A stretch of 64,000 nt of DNA from Streptococcus parasanguinis (GCA_018365265.1 JAGZKI010000002.1:1-64000); one strand, 5' to 3'. Shown: positions 39,699 through 49,380, numbered from the stretch's first letter. Numbers and translations: made by a program. Notes: generated by a model not told the origin, from the letters alone.

Positions 39699-40982
39699 AT
39701 GGAAAAAATAATCGTTAATGGTGGTCATAATCGACTGGTTGGAACCGTCAAAATCGAAGGAGCAAAAAATGCTGTCCTTCCTCTTCTTGCTGCAACAGTT
39801 CTAGCAAGCGAGGGCGTGACAACCTTGAAAAATGTACCTGTTTTATCAGATGTCTTTACAATGAACAATGTTGTTCGTGGGTTGAATGCACAAGTAACCT
39901 TCAATGAAGAAGACAATACGGTTGTCGTAGATGCGCAAGCAAAATTATCAGAGGAAGCACCTTATAAGTATGTGAGCAAGATGCGTGCTTCTATCGTTGT
40001 CCTAGGTCCTGTCTTGGCACGCAATGGCCATGCTAAAGTTTCCATGCCTGGAGGCTGTACGATCGGTAGTCGTCCGATTGACCTCCACCTGAAAGGTCTG
40101 GAAGCTATGGGAGCTGAAATTACCCAAACAGCCGGCTATATTGAAGCAAAAGCAGATCGTCTCAAGGGAGCACACATCTATATGGACTTCCCATCAGTAG
40201 GGGCGACACAAAATATTATAATGGCGGCAACCTTGGCAGATGGAGTTACTGTGATTGAAAATGCAGCTCGGGAACCTGAAATTGTTGACCTAGCACTCTT
40301 GCTGAATAAAATGGGGGCTAATGTTAAGGGGGCAGGAACTGAGACCTTGACCATTGTTGGTGTGGAGAGCTTGCATGGGGCAAACCACAATGTTGTGCAA
40401 GACCGCATCGAGGCCGGAACCTTTATGATTGGGGCAGCCATGACTGGTGGAGATGTCTTGATCGAAGATGCCATTTGGGAACACAACCGTCCGCTTCTAT
40501 CTAAGATGCAGGAGATGGGTGTAACGGTAACCGAAGAAGAAAATGGAATTCGGATTCAATCGGATATCAGTAAGCTCCGTCCAGTGACGGTTAAAACCCT
40601 TCCCTATCCAGGATTCCCAACCGATATGCAGGCTCAATTCACAGCCTTGATGGCCATGGCTAAAGGTGAGTCTACCATGATTGAAACGGTTTTTGAGAAT
40701 CGCTTCCAGCATTTGGAAGAAATGCGTCGGATGGGCGTTCACTCAGACATTATGCGGGATACAGCTCGTATCGTTGGAGGGGAAAGCTTCCAAGGTGCAG
40801 AGGTCATGTCGACCGATTTACGAGCAAGTGCAACCTTGGTCTTGATGGGCTTGGTAGCAGAAGGAGAGACGAAAGTCAGCAAATTAAGTCACTTAGATCG
40901 TGGTTATTATCAATTCCATGAGAAATTGGTGGCACTAGGTGCAGACGTGAAACGTGTAGAGGAAGAAGACGATGAAAACTAA
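39699..40982 (+). CDS. murA: UDP-N-acetylglucosamine 1-carboxyvinyltransferase MurA
   Basis: A 427-residue enzyme performing the first committed step of peptidoglycan synthesis, transfer of enolpyruvate to UDP-GlcNAc. K23 and the fosfomycin-target C120 (in [11 protein letters not shown]) are intact. Low-GC Gram-positives have two MurA paralogues; the neighbourhood (atpC, epuA, endA) suggests MurA1. It overlaps epuA by 11 nt. Confidence 0.97.
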   Translation: MEKIIVNGGHNRLVGTVKIEGAKNAVLPLLAATVLASEGVTTLKNVPVLSDVFTMNNVVRGLNAQVTFNEEDNTVVVDAQAKLSEEAPYKYVSKMRASIVVLGPVLARNGHAKVSMPGGCTIGSRPIDLHLKGLEAMGAEITQTAGYIEAKADRLKGAHIYMDFPSVGATQNIIMAATLADGVTVIENAAREPEIVDLALLLNKMGANVKGAGTETLTIVGVESLHGANHNVVQDRIEAGTFMIGAAMTGGDVLIEDAIWEHNRPLLSKMQEMGVTVTEEENGIRIQSDISKLRPVTVKTLPYPGFPTDMQAQFTALMAMAKGESTMIETVFENRFQHLEEMRRMGVHSDIMRDTARIVGGESFQGAEVMSTDLRASATLVLMGLVAEGETKVSKLSHLDRGYYQFHEKLVALGADVKRVEEEDDEN

Positions 40983-41160
40983 TCTTCGCTATGTTGGAAA
41001 ACAGCTAGGAATTGTCCTCCTGTTGGCTGTGATTGGAATCATCATTTTTGCAGTTGGTTTGGTCATTGGCTATGGAGTGATTGGAGATGGAAAAAATCCA
41101 TGGTCCATTCTCTCTCCGGACACTTGGTCAGAGATCATTGGAAAGCTAACAGGCAAATAA
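40972..41160 (+). CDS. epuA: EpuA family small membrane protein
   Basis: A 62-residue protein with one N-terminal membrane helix and a short polar C-terminal tail ([19 protein letters not shown]). It matches EpuA, known as the gene preceding endA in pneumococcus; its function is not established. It overlaps murA by 11 nt, so is translationally coupled to it. Confidence 0.9.
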   Translation: MKTNLRYVGKQLGIVLLLAVIGIIIFAVGLVIGYGVIGDGKNPWSILSPDTWSEIIGKLTGK

Positions 41161-41187
41161 GCTTTTAACTAAAATTGAGTAAAAAGG

Positions 41188-41233
41188 AGAGCAGCGAATC
41201 GAGTCAATGACCCATCTAGCGCTGCTCTTTTTT
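41188..41233 (+). terminator. Terminator between epuA and endA
   Basis: AGAGCAGCG (41188-41196) pairs perfectly with CGCTGCTCT (41220-41228), followed by six T. The endA ribosome site starts directly after the T run, so termination would separate endA from murA-epuA unless read through. Confidence 0.85.
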
Positions 41234-41243
41234 GGAGAGAGAT

Positions 41244-42083
41244 ATGGCAAAACAAACAGTAAGCAAAAGAACCAAACAAACCCTAGCCGGTTTTGTGGTG
41301 GCAACGGCCCTAGCTATTGGGGGTTATTATTTTAATCAACCGACGGTTAAAGAAGCGACAGATCAGGTTGTTTCGGTGGTGACTAGTAGCCAACAAGAAA
41401 CACCTAGTAAAGAGTTAGCTAGCTCTGTACTAACGAAATCTGCCCGTTCACAATTAGGAAATGACTTGGAATGGAATGGTGCTGGAGCATTTGTCGTTAA
41501 GGGAAATCGAACAGATCTGGATGCCAGTGTGGCTAGTCAACCCTATGCGGATAACAAGACAAAAGAAGTGAATGGAAAGACCGTACCGACGGTTGCGAAC
41601 GCTATTATGACCAAGGCGACTCGTCAGTACAGAGATCGCGATGCAACAGGAAGTGGCCTAACCGATTGGAAACCTGCAGGTTGGCATCAGATTCATAATC
41701 TGTCAGGCGAGTACGACCATGCTGTGGATAGAGGTCATCTATTGGGTTACGCCTTGATTGGCAATCTCAAAGGCTTTGACGCTTCTACTAGCAATCCCAA
41801 AAATATCGCCGTGCAAACGGCTTGGTCCAATCAAGCCAATGATCCTCATTCCACTGGTCAAAACTACTATGAGACCCTGGTTCGAAAAGCCCTAGATAAG
41901 AACAAGCAGGTCCGCTATCGGGTCACTTTGATCTACAATCAGCCGGAAGATCTGATTCCTTTAGGTTCTCAGATCGAAGCCAAATCGAGTGACGGGACTC
42001 TTGAGTTCAATGTCTTTGTTCCTAATGTTCAAAGTGGAATGAGCCTGGATTACCAGACAGGAAAAGTAACCGTTCATCAATAA
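41244..42083 (+). CDS. endA: DNA-entry nuclease EndA
   Basis: A 279-residue membrane-anchored nonspecific nuclease that degrades one DNA strand during competence uptake and can also cut extracellular DNA. An N-terminal basic segment and membrane helix (about residues 13-28) anchor it outside. The beta-beta-alpha metal site is D162-R-G-H165 with the following Asn-rich segment ([14 protein letters not shown]). ATG at 41244 follows GGAGAGAG; a TTG 12 nt upstream is a less likely start. It lies after murA-epuA as in pneumococcus. Confidence 0.95.
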   Translation: MAKQTVSKRTKQTLAGFVVATALAIGGYYFNQPTVKEATDQVVSVVTSSQQETPSKELASSVLTKSARSQLGNDLEWNGAGAFVVKGNRTDLDASVASQPYADNKTKEVNGKTVPTVANAIMTKATRQYRDRDATGSGLTDWKPAGWHQIHNLSGEYDHAVDRGHLLGYALIGNLKGFDASTSNPKNIAVQTAWSNQANDPHSTGQNYYETLVRKALDKNKQVRYRVTLIYNQPEDLIPLGSQIEAKSSDGTLEFNVFVPNVQSGMSLDYQTGKVTVHQ

Positions 42084-42124
42084 GCCAGAAAGCATAGCTA
42101 TTTAAGTTTTTTTTAAGAATGGAG

Positions 42125-42133
42125 TGTTACAAT
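42125..42133 (+). promoter_or_regulatory. Extended -10 box before the matrixin-like gene
   Basis: TGTTACAAT with hexamer 42128-42133, 31 nt before the ATG. Confidence 0.55.
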
Positions 42134-42164
42134 GGCATACCTTCTTTAAGAGAAAGGAGAATGT

Positions 42165-42887
42165 ATGAGAACCATTTTTCGATTTTTCAGAGGAATCCTT
42201 CGCATGGCTTGGAGTCTTTTTTGGGGATTTTTCTGGACCATTGCCATCAGTTTTCTCGTCCTAGTGGGGATCATCTATTTCACAGATTCTCCTAGTTCTG
42301 GTATGGATGGATTTGGACGAGCTGCCCAAAAGGTTGTCTATCAAGTCGGCAATTTATTTGGTGATCAGGGCTTTGCATCGCGCTTTGGGATGACACCTAG
42401 CTCACAGACCACGCAGACGGACAATCATGAGCATAGTGGCGCTCGCTGGGAAAAAGCGGAAGCCACGGTCTATTTGGATCCCAATATCAATCAAACCTTT
42501 ATAAAAGCTTATCGGGATGCTATTGAGGCTTGGAACCAAACAGGCGCCTTTACCTTCAAGCTGGTTACAAATGAAAAAGAAGCTAATGTGGTCTTGACGG
42601 AACTGGATAACGCATCGGTTTCTGCTGCTGGAGAGACTGCCTCTCAGACTAACCTCTTAACCAACCGGTTCACCCACATCACAGTGCGTCTCAATCGCCA
42701 TTATCTTTTAAATTATGTCTATAACTATAGTTATGATCGGATTGTCAATACAGCTGAGCATGAGCTAGGCCATGCGATAGGGCTGGACCACACTGATGGA
42801 GAATCGGTCATGCAACCGGCTGGTTCCTTCTACAGTATTCAGGATACAGATGTGGAAGCAGTTCGACAATTGTATAAGGAAGAATAA
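42165..42887 (+). CDS. Membrane-anchored matrixin-like metalloprotease
   Basis: A 240-residue protein with an N-terminal membrane helix (residues 18-38), a linker, and a metzincin catalytic domain. The zinc motif H199-E-L-G-H203-x5-H209 and the Met-turn M217 (ESVMQPAG) are complete. The active site should face outside. It belongs to the M10A/M57-like group; no substrate is known to me. Confidence 0.88.
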   Translation: MRTIFRFFRGILRMAWSLFWGFFWTIAISFLVLVGIIYFTDSPSSGMDGFGRAAQKVVYQVGNLFGDQGFASRFGMTPSSQTTQTDNHEHSGARWEKAEATVYLDPNINQTFIKAYRDAIEAWNQTGAFTFKLVTNEKEANVVLTELDNASVSAAGETASQTNLLTNRFTHITVRLNRHYLLNYVYNYSYDRIVNTAEHELGHAIGLDHTDGESVMQPAGSFYSIQDTDVEAVRQLYKEE

Positions 42888-42911
42888 GTTTTAAAATACT
42901 TTCTAAAAGTT

Positions 42912-42940
42912 CTGAGCCTCAAGGGGCTCAGGATTTTTTT
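42912..42940 (+). terminator. Terminator after the matrixin-like gene
   Basis: CTGAGCC (42912-42918) pairs with GGCTCAG (42925-42931), followed by a T run. Confidence 0.88.
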
Positions 42941-42956
42941 GATGGCTCGTCTTTTC

Positions 42957-42985
42957 TTGTTTAATCCGTAAAAAGATAGTAAAAT
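42957..42985 (+). promoter_or_regulatory. Promoter of the ABC-F/rgg/MFS cluster
   Basis: TTGTTT (42957-42962), 17-bp spacer, TAAAAT (42980-42985). Its -10 ends 7 nt before the ATG at 42992, predicting a leaderless transcript. Confidence 0.6.
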
Positions 42986-42991
42986 AGGGAC

Positions 42992-44899
42992 ATGATTATT
43001 TTACAAGCCAACAAAATTGAACGCTCTTTTGCAGGGGAGGTTCTTTTTGATAATATCAGCCTGCAGGTGGATGAAAGGGACCGGATTGCCCTGGTCGGAA
43101 AGAACGGAGCCGGCAAGTCTACCCTCTTAAAAATCTTGGTGGGAGAAGAAGAACCAACTTCAGGAGAAATCAATAAAAAGCGGGATCTTTCTCTCTCTTA
43201 TTTAGCCCAGGATAGTCGCTTTGAGTCGTCCAATACTATCTACGATGAGATGCTCCACGTCTTTGACGATCTCCGTAAAACGGAGAAAACTTTGCGGCAG
43301 ATGGAGCTTGAGATGGGGGAAAAAACTGGGGCTGACTTAGAAAAACTCATGCAGGACTATGACCGTCTCTCGGAAGAATTCCGTCAGGCTGGTGGCTTCA
43401 CCTATGAAGCAGATATCCGCGCCATTTTAAACGGCTTCAAGTTCGATGAGTCCATGTGGCAGATGAAGATTGAAGAGCTGTCTGGTGGGCAAAATACCCG
43501 TCTAGCTCTGGCCAAGATGCTCTTAGAAAAACCAAATCTCCTGGTACTGGACGAGCCGACCAACCACTTGGATATTGAGACCATCGCCTGGTTGGAAAAC
43601 TATCTGGTTAATTATAGCGGAGCTCTTCTCATTGTCAGCCACGACCGCTATTTCCTAGATAAGGTCGCAACCATTACACTGGACTTGACCAAGCATTCCT
43701 TGGACCGCTATGTCGGCAATTACTCCAGCTTTGTGGAGCAAAAGGAGCAAAAACTGCTGACCGAAGCCAAGAACTACGAGAAGCAACAAAAAGAAATTGC
43801 GGCGCTGGAAGACTTTGTTAATCGCAATTTGGTGAGGGCGTCGACCACCAAACGGGCCCAGTCTCGGCGCAAGCAGTTGGAAAAAATGGAGCGTCTAGAC
43901 AAGCCGGAAGCTGGGACTAAGTCTGCCCATATGACCTTCCATGCCGATAAGACATCGGGCAATGTCGTCTTGACTGTAGAAGAGGCAGCCGTCGGCTATG
44001 ACGATCAAATCCTCTCAGAGCCTATTAATTTGGATATCCGCAAGATGAATGCAGTCGCCATTGTGGGACCAAATGGGATCGGGAAATCTACTCTTATAAA
44101 GTCCATCGTCGGGCAGATTCCTTTTATCAAGGGGGAAGCTCGTTTTGGGGCCAATGTCGAGGTGGGTTACTATGATCAGACCCAAAGTAAACTAACGCCT
44201 CACAACAGTGTCTTGGATGAGCTCTGGAATGACTTTAAACTGACACCAGAAGTAGAAATACGCAATCGCCTGGGAGCCTTTCTTTTCTCTGGGGATGATG
44301 TCAAGAAAACCGTCGGCATGCTGTCGGGTGGAGAGCGGGCCCGCTTGCTTCTAGCTAAGCTGTCCATGGAAAATAACAATTTTTTGATTCTCGACGAGCC
44401 GACCAACCACTTGGACATCGATAGCAAGGAAGTACTGGAAAATGCCTTGATTGATTTTGATGGGACCCTGCTTTTTGTCAGCCACGACCGCTACTTTATC
44501 AATCGGGTAGCGACCCAAGTCTTAGAACTCTCAGAAGAGGGCTCGACCCTTTATCTGGGAGACTATGATTATTATCTGGAGAAAAAAGCAGAGTTAGAGG
44601 CCCTTGCTGCAGCGCAAGCAGAAGCAGTGCCTGTTTCTTCAACGGAAGAAGTCACTGGCAATGACTATCACCTGCAAAAGCAAAATCAAAAGGAACTCCG
44701 CAAAATCACCCGCCGCATTGAGCAATTGGAAGCAGAGATGGAAGAGCTGGATCAGAAAATCCAAGACATCACCGAAACCATGCATAGCACCAACGATGCA
44801 GACGACTTGGTCCAACTGCAAAGCGAGCTGGACCAACTGACTGTCCAGCAGGAAGCGGTCATGGAAGAGTGGGAAGAACTGTCAGAGCAGGTGGAATAG
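42992..44899 (+). CDS. ABC-F family ATPase
   Basis: A 635-residue soluble protein with two ATPase domains and no membrane segments. Walker A motifs are GKNGAGKST (36-44) and GPNGIGKST; signatures LSGGQNTRLAL and LSGGERARLLL. A basic/helical linker (KRAQSRRKQLEKMER) and a Glu/Lys coiled-coil tail fit translation factors of the EttA/YdiF/Uup class that act at the ribosome. It is probably a housekeeping member, though some ABC-F proteins confer ribosome-antibiotic resistance. It abuts the rgg gene. Confidence 0.93.
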   Translation: MIILQANKIERSFAGEVLFDNISLQVDERDRIALVGKNGAGKSTLLKILVGEEEPTSGEINKKRDLSLSYLAQDSRFESSNTIYDEMLHVFDDLRKTEKTLRQMELEMGEKTGADLEKLMQDYDRLSEEFRQAGGFTYEADIRAILNGFKFDESMWQMKIEELSGGQNTRLALAKMLLEKPNLLVLDEPTNHLDIETIAWLENYLVNYSGALLIVSHDRYFLDKVATITLDLTKHSLDRYVGNYSSFVEQKEQKLLTEAKNYEKQQKEIAALEDFVNRNLVRASTTKRAQSRRKQLEKMERLDKPEAGTKSAHMTFHADKTSGNVVLTVEEAAVGYDDQILSEPINLDIRKMNAVAIVGPNGIGKSTLIKSIVGQIPFIKGEARFGANVEVGYYDQTQSKLTPHNSVLDELWNDFKLTPEVEIRNRLGAFLFSGDDVKKTVGMLSGGERARLLLAKLSMENNNFLILDEPTNHLDIDSKEVLENALIDFDGTLLFVSHDRYFINRVATQVLELSEEGSTLYLGDYDYYLEKKAELEALAAAQAEAVPVSSTEEVTGNDYHLQKQNQKELRKITRRIEQLEAEMEELDQKIQDITETMHSTNDADDLVQLQSELDQLTVQQEAVMEEWEELSEQVE

Positions 44900-45772
44900 A
44901 TGGAAGATTTAGGCAAAGTTTTTCGTGAATTTCGAATCAGTAAGAATTATTCGTTAAAAGAAGCTGCAGGAGAAGCTTGCTCGACCTCCCAGTTATCCCG
45001 TTTTGAATTGGGGGAGTCGGATCTAGCTACGTCGCGCTTCTTTGAGATATTAGACAATATCCATGTGACGATTGAAAATTTTATGGATAAGGCCAGAAAT
45101 TTTCAACACCATGAGCATGTGTCCTTAATTGCTCAGTTGGTTCCTCTTTATTATGCAAACGATATTGCGGGTTTTCAAAGGCTTCAAGAGGAGGAACTTG
45201 AAAAAGCTAAGAGTTCGACCAATCCCCTCTATTTTGAATTGAACTGGATCCTGCTACAAGGCTTGATTTGCCAGAGAGATGCCAGCTACACGATGAAGCA
45301 AAGTGATCTGGAAAAGGTGGCAGATTATCTCTTTCAAACGGAAGAATGGACCATGTATGAGTTGATCCTCTTTGGCAATCTTTATAGCTTTTATGATGTG
45401 GATTATGTCACTCGGCTTGGGAGAGAAGTGATGGAGCGGGAAGATTTCTACAAGGAAATTGGTCGCCATCGAAAACTGGTCTTGATTCTAGCTCTGAATT
45501 GTTACCAGCATTGTTTAGAACACCGTTCTTTTGAAAGTGCTAGTTATTTTGAAGCCTCTGTGGAAAAGATTATCGGCAAGAGCATCAAACTCTACGAGCG
45601 CAATGTCTTTCATTACCTCAAGGGATTTGCCCTCTATCAGAAGGGGCAAACAGAAGAAGGGAGTCAGCAAATGCAAGAGGCTATGCATATTTTTGATGTG
45701 CTAGGTCTTCCAGAGCAGGTAGCTTACTATCAAGAACACTTTGATAAATTTGTAATAGATGAATGTTCCTAA
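44900..45772 (+). CDS. Rgg/GadR/MutR-family transcriptional regulator
   Basis: A 290-residue regulator with an N-terminal XRE-type helix-turn-helix (residues about 5-60, including STSQLSRFELGESDL) and a C-terminal helical repeat domain that in other Rgg proteins binds a short peptide pheromone. No SHP-like small peptide gene is visible beside it. The ATG directly follows the ABC-F stop codon. It is 25 bp before the first MFS gene, a likely target. Confidence 0.9.
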   Translation: MEDLGKVFREFRISKNYSLKEAAGEACSTSQLSRFELGESDLATSRFFEILDNIHVTIENFMDKARNFQHHEHVSLIAQLVPLYYANDIAGFQRLQEEELEKAKSSTNPLYFELNWILLQGLICQRDASYTMKQSDLEKVADYLFQTEEWTMYELILFGNLYSFYDVDYVTRLGREVMEREDFYKEIGRHRKLVLILALNCYQHCLEHRSFESASYFEASVEKIIGKSIKLYERNVFHYLKGFALYQKGQTEEGSQQMQEAMHIFDVLGLPEQVAYYQEHFDKFVIDECS

Positions 45773-45797
45773 ATAGGAGAGAGATAAAGGAGATTTT

Positions 45798-46961
45798 ATG
45801 AACCGACATGCGGTCCAATTAATTAGTCGTGGAGCGATTACCAAAATTGGAAATATGCTCTATGATTATGGGAATAGTGTCTGGCTGGCCTCAATGGGGA
45901 CTATAGGAAAGACGGTATTAGGAATCTATCAGATTTCTGAGTTAGTGACAGGGATCCTCGTGAATCCTTTTGGAGGGGTGATTTCAGACCGTTTTTCTCG
46001 TCGCAAGATTTTGATGACGACCGACTTGGTGTGTGGTCTCCTGTGTTTGGCGATTTCTTTTATCAGAAATGATCGTTGGATGATTGGGGCTCTTATTTTT
46101 GCCAATATTGTTCAGGCCATTGCCTTTGGTTTTTCTCGCCCTGCCAATAAAGCCATTATTACCGAGGTAGTAGAGAAAGACGAGATTGTGACCTATAACG
46201 CCCACTTGGAGTTAGTCTTACAGGTTGTTAGTGTCTGTTCACCTGTTTTTTCTTTCCTAGTTCTACAATTTGCCAGTCTTTATATGACCCTCTTATTAGA
46301 TGCACTGACCTTTTTCATTGCTTTTGTCCTAGTGGCTTTCCTTCCGAAAGAAGAAGCTAAGGTTCAAGAGAGGAAACAGTTTACCGGGAAAGATATTTTT
46401 TCTGATATCAAGGATGGGTTAGACTATATCTGGCATCAGAAAGAGATTTTCTTTCTCTTATTAGTGGCTTCTAGCGTCAATTTCTTTTTTGCAGCTTTTG
46501 AGTTTTTACTTCCCTTCTCGAATCGTCTATACGAGGTTAAAGGAGCTTATGCGACTATTTTAACGCTGGGAGCTATTGGATCTATTCTAGGAGCGCTTGT
46601 TGCCAATAAAATGAAATCAAGTATGAAAATTCTCCTGTTTTTACTGCTCATGGCAGGGGTCGGAGTGTTCATAATGGGCTTGCCCCTTCCGCCTTATCTT
46701 TCCTTTTCAGGAAATCTGATCTGTGAATTTTTTGTGACCATTTTCGACATCCACGTTTTTACTCAAGTACAAACCAAGGTGGAAGATGATTATCTAGGTA
46801 GAGTCTTGAGCACAATTTATACTTTGGCTGTTCTCTTTATGCCCATCGCCAAAGGGTTGATGACTTGGTTGCCAAGTGTCCGCATGGAATCATTTCTTTT
46901 TATTGGAGCTGGGGTTATTCTCTTTTCACTCTTGGCTCAGCTAGTAGCTAAGCAGCTTTAA
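45798..46961 (+). CDS. MFS transporter, first of a tandem pair
   Basis: A 387-residue major-facilitator efflux-type protein with the motif A loop FGGVISDRFSRRKILM between helices 2 and 3. The closest relative by eye is the gene at 47086, with near-identical blocks (for example the first 90 residues and HLELVLQ-V...FSFLVLQFASL). The substrate is unknown. It has its own ribosome site, AAAGGAG, and lies in the ABC-F/rgg unit. Confidence 0.87.
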   Translation: MNRHAVQLISRGAITKIGNMLYDYGNSVWLASMGTIGKTVLGIYQISELVTGILVNPFGGVISDRFSRRKILMTTDLVCGLLCLAISFIRNDRWMIGALIFANIVQAIAFGFSRPANKAIITEVVEKDEIVTYNAHLELVLQVVSVCSPVFSFLVLQFASLYMTLLLDALTFFIAFVLVAFLPKEEAKVQERKQFTGKDIFSDIKDGLDYIWHQKEIFFLLLVASSVNFFFAAFEFLLPFSNRLYEVKGAYATILTLGAIGSILGALVANKMKSSMKILLFLLLMAGVGVFIMGLPLPPYLSFSGNLICEFFVTIFDIHVFTQVQTKVEDDYLGRVLSTIYTLAVLFMPIAKGLMTWLPSVRMESFLFIGAGVILFSLLAQLVAKQL

Positions 46962-47030
46962 TCAAAAGAACAGTAAGGATCCTTTGATAAATTTGTAAAC
47001 CATTATTTTTCCCAAATAAGGGACAAAATG

Positions 47031-47082
47031 AAAACCTCTTTCATGAACTGATACAATAGTTTCAGAAAATGAAGGAGGTTTT
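47031..47082 (+). promoter_or_regulatory. SD-masking hairpin and promoter before the second MFS gene
   Basis: AAAACCTCTTTCAT (47031-47044) pairs with ATGAAGGAGGTTTT (47069-47082) with one wobble; the right arm holds the GGAGG ribosome site and is followed by T residues up to the ATG. An extended -10 TGATACAAT (hexamer 47052-47057) sits inside the loop, so a transcript started there (near 47064) lacks the left arm and leaves the site free. A CodY-like box (12 of 15 matches) covers 47057-47071. Confidence 0.55.
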
Positions 47083-47085
47083 TTT

Positions 47086-48273
47086 ATGAATCGACATGCT
47101 ATCCAGCTGATTGCTCGTGGGGCAATCAATCGAATGGGAAATATGCTCTATGACTATGGGAATAGTGTTTGGCTGGCCTCGATGGGGACGGTGGGAAAGA
47201 CGGTATTAGGGATTTATCAGATTTCTGAACTTGTCACCTCCATTCTAGTCAATCCATTTGGTGGCGTGATCTCAGACCGGTTTTCTCGTCGTAAGATTTT
47301 GATGACGACCGACTTGGTTTGTGGTCTCCTTTGTTTAGCGATTTCGTTTATCAGGAATGATCGTTGGATGATTGTAGCCCTGATTGTTGCCAATATTGTC
47401 CAGGCCATTGCCTTCGCTTTCTCTCGTACAGCTAATAAAGCCATTATCACAGAAGTCGTAGAGAAAGATGAGATTGTGACCTATAATGCCCACTTGGAGT
47501 TGGTCTTACAAATAGTTGGTGTCAGCTCTCCTGTGTTCTCTTTCCTTGTTTTACAATTTGCCAGTCTCCATGCGACCCTCTTACTGGATGCACTGACCTT
47601 TTTCATCGCCTTTGTCCTAGTGGCATTCCTTCCGAAAGAAGAAGCCAAAGCTCAAGTGAAGAAGCCTTTTTCGGGAAAAGATATTTTTTCGGATATGAAA
47701 GATGGACTAGACTACATCTGGCATCAGAAAGAGATTTTCTTTCTCTTGTTGGTGGCTTCCAGCGTCAATTTCTTTTTTGCAGCTTTTGAGTTTTTACTCC
47801 CCTTTTCCAATCGCCTTTACGGGGTCAAAGGAGCCTATGCGACCATCTTAACCTTGGGTGCTATCGGCTCCATTATCGGAGCTTTGATCGCCAATAAATT
47901 TAAATCAAGCATGGAGATGCTTCTTTTCTTATTGATTTTAACAGGAGTAGGAGTCTTCATGATGGGCTTGCCCCTTCCTCCTCTTCTATCCTTTTCTGGA
48001 AATTTAGTCTGTGAACTCTTTATGACGATTTTTAATATTCACTTTTTTACCCAAGTGCAAACCAAGGTAGAAGGAGACTACCTGGGCAGGGTCTTAAGCA
48101 CTATTTTTACCCTAGCCATTCTCTTTATGCCGGTGGCTAAAGGCTTGATGACCTGGTTACCAAGCGTTCGAGTAGAATCCTTTCTCCTGATTGGAGCAGG
48201 CGTCATTCTCTTTTCACTCCTAGCACAAGTAGTCGCCAAGAAAATACAAGCAAAAGAAGGTACATCAGCATAA
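47086..48273 (+). CDS. MFS transporter, second of a tandem pair
   Basis: A 395-residue paralogue of the preceding gene, with the same motif A and a slightly longer tail (KKIQAKEGTSA). The pair is plainly a tandem duplication: proteins are collinear without large gaps, and long stretches are identical. Substitutions are spread evenly, so it is not recent in the sense of identical DNA. It has its own candidate promoter and ends in the terminator shared with the lapA-like gene. Confidence 0.87.
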   Translation: MNRHAIQLIARGAINRMGNMLYDYGNSVWLASMGTVGKTVLGIYQISELVTSILVNPFGGVISDRFSRRKILMTTDLVCGLLCLAISFIRNDRWMIVALIVANIVQAIAFAFSRTANKAIITEVVEKDEIVTYNAHLELVLQIVGVSSPVFSFLVLQFASLHATLLLDALTFFIAFVLVAFLPKEEAKAQVKKPFSGKDIFSDMKDGLDYIWHQKEIFFLLLVASSVNFFFAAFEFLLPFSNRLYGVKGAYATILTLGAIGSIIGALIANKFKSSMEMLLFLLILTGVGVFMMGLPLPPLLSFSGNLVCELFMTIFNIHFFTQVQTKVEGDYLGRVLSTIFTLAILFMPVAKGLMTWLPSVRVESFLLIGAGVILFSLLAQVVAKKIQAKEGTSA

Positions 48274-48298
48274 AAAAAGCACCGAATGGTGCTTTTTT
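48273..48298. terminator. Bidirectional terminator, MFS/lapA-like
   Basis: AAAAAAGCACC (48273-48283) pairs with GGTGCTTTTTT (48288-48298) around GAAT, with U-runs on both strands. The stop codon of each flanking gene lies in its arms. Confidence 0.9.
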
Positions 48299-48581
48299 AG
48301 TTGTTATTTTTTTCTTCTATTTTAACTTCTTTCTTTTCTTCCTCCAGTTGCTTTTGAGTGCTCTTGAGTTCTTTTTTTAGGGAGAAGCCCTTTGAAAAAT
48401 TAACCAAGGTCATGACAAATGCACCCAAGAGGACACAGAGCAAGATCAGAATGATCAAGGGCAATTTAAATTGGACCAAGAGGAAATTCACAGTGACTGA
48501 TTGCATGTTTGCAAGGGAAATACCAGCAATCAATAAAATTAAAAGTAATAAAGCAATGTAGTGTAGATTATTTTTGTTCAT
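48297..48581 (-). CDS. LapA domain (DUF1049) membrane protein
   Basis: A 94-residue protein with two membrane helices (the second LIILILLCVLLGAFVM) and a C-terminal cytoplasmic coiled coil rich in Lys/Glu. It belongs to the LapA-domain family; its function in Gram-positives is unknown. AAGGAG lies 6 nt before this ATG, and an ATG one codon upstream is the alternative. It follows gatD by 10 nt, so it belongs to the murT-gatD operon. Confidence 0.78.
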   Translation of the reverse strand: MNKNNLHYIALLLLILLIAGISLANMQSVTVNFLLVQFKLPLIILILLCVLLGAFVMTLVNFSKGFSLKKELKSTQKQLEEEKKEVKIEEKNNN

Positions 48582-48591
48582 CATTATCTCC

Positions 48592-49380
48592 TTATTGTTC
48601 AGTCGGTGCCTTGCTTTTCACATCAGCGTATTCTTCCGGCTGCTCTAGGCTTAGAATCTCCTCATAAGCCGGTAGGGAAAGGTCCGTGCCATATTTATTT
48701 TTTAAGGCAGTGCTCACCAAGCGATAGGCCAAATTGGCATTTCGGGACAAGATAGGACCGTGGAAGTAGCTCCCAAAGACGTTCTTGTAATGAACCCCTT
48801 CGCAACCATCTTCTTTGTTGTTCCCATTTCCATAGACAACCTTGCCCAGCGGTTTTTCATCCTCTGCCAAGAAGGTCCGACCTTGGTGGTTTTCAAAACC
48901 ATAATAGGTTTCGTTAAATTCTTCGTTATGGATCTTGATATCACCGATATAGCGGTTGTTGACTTGGTTGAGCGTATAGTGGCCCATAATACCGAGCCCT
49001 TCAATGCGTTTGCCAGAAGCTTCAATGTAGTACTGACCCAGAAGCTGAAAGCCACCACAGATAGCAAGGACCACACCATCGTCATGAATGAAGCGTTCAA
49101 GATCTTCTTTTTTATCTGGTAGATCTTCTGATACAATGGTCTGTTCGTAGTCTTGGCCGCCACCGAAAAAGGTGATATCATAGGCATCAGGGTCGAACCG
49201 GTCTTTGAGAGAGACGATATCCACTGTGACATGGGCTCCAAGTTTTTCAGCAACGTACTTGAGCATGAGGATATTTCCATTGTCTCCGTAGGTATTCATT
49301 AAGTTGCCGTAGAGATGGGCAATGCGCAGGCTGTATGGATACTGTGCCTGATCAGAAGATTCTAGAGAAGTATAAGTCAT
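48592..49380 (-). CDS. gatD: Lipid II isoglutaminyl synthase, glutaminase subunit GatD
   Basis: A 262-residue class I glutamine amidotransferase-like subunit. It supplies ammonia to MurT for amidating D-Glu in lipid II to D-isoGln, needed for normal cross-linking in streptococci. The nucleophile is C108 in [10 protein letters not shown], and a His in the C-terminal GSYFHGPIL segment completes the dyad. Its ATG overlaps the murT stop (TAATG). Confidence 0.95.
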   Translation of the reverse strand: MTYTSLESSDQAQYPYSLRIAHLYGNLMNTYGDNGNILMLKYVAEKLGAHVTVDIVSLKDRFDPDAYDITFFGGGQDYEQTIVSEDLPDKKEDLERFIHDDGVVLAICGGFQLLGQYYIEASGKRIEGLGIMGHYTLNQVNNRYIGDIKIHNEEFNETYYGFENHQGRTFLAEDEKPLGKVVYGNGNNKEDGCEGVHYKNVFGSYFHGPILSRNANLAYRLVSTALKNKYGTDLSLPAYEEILSLEQPEEYADVKSKAPTEQ

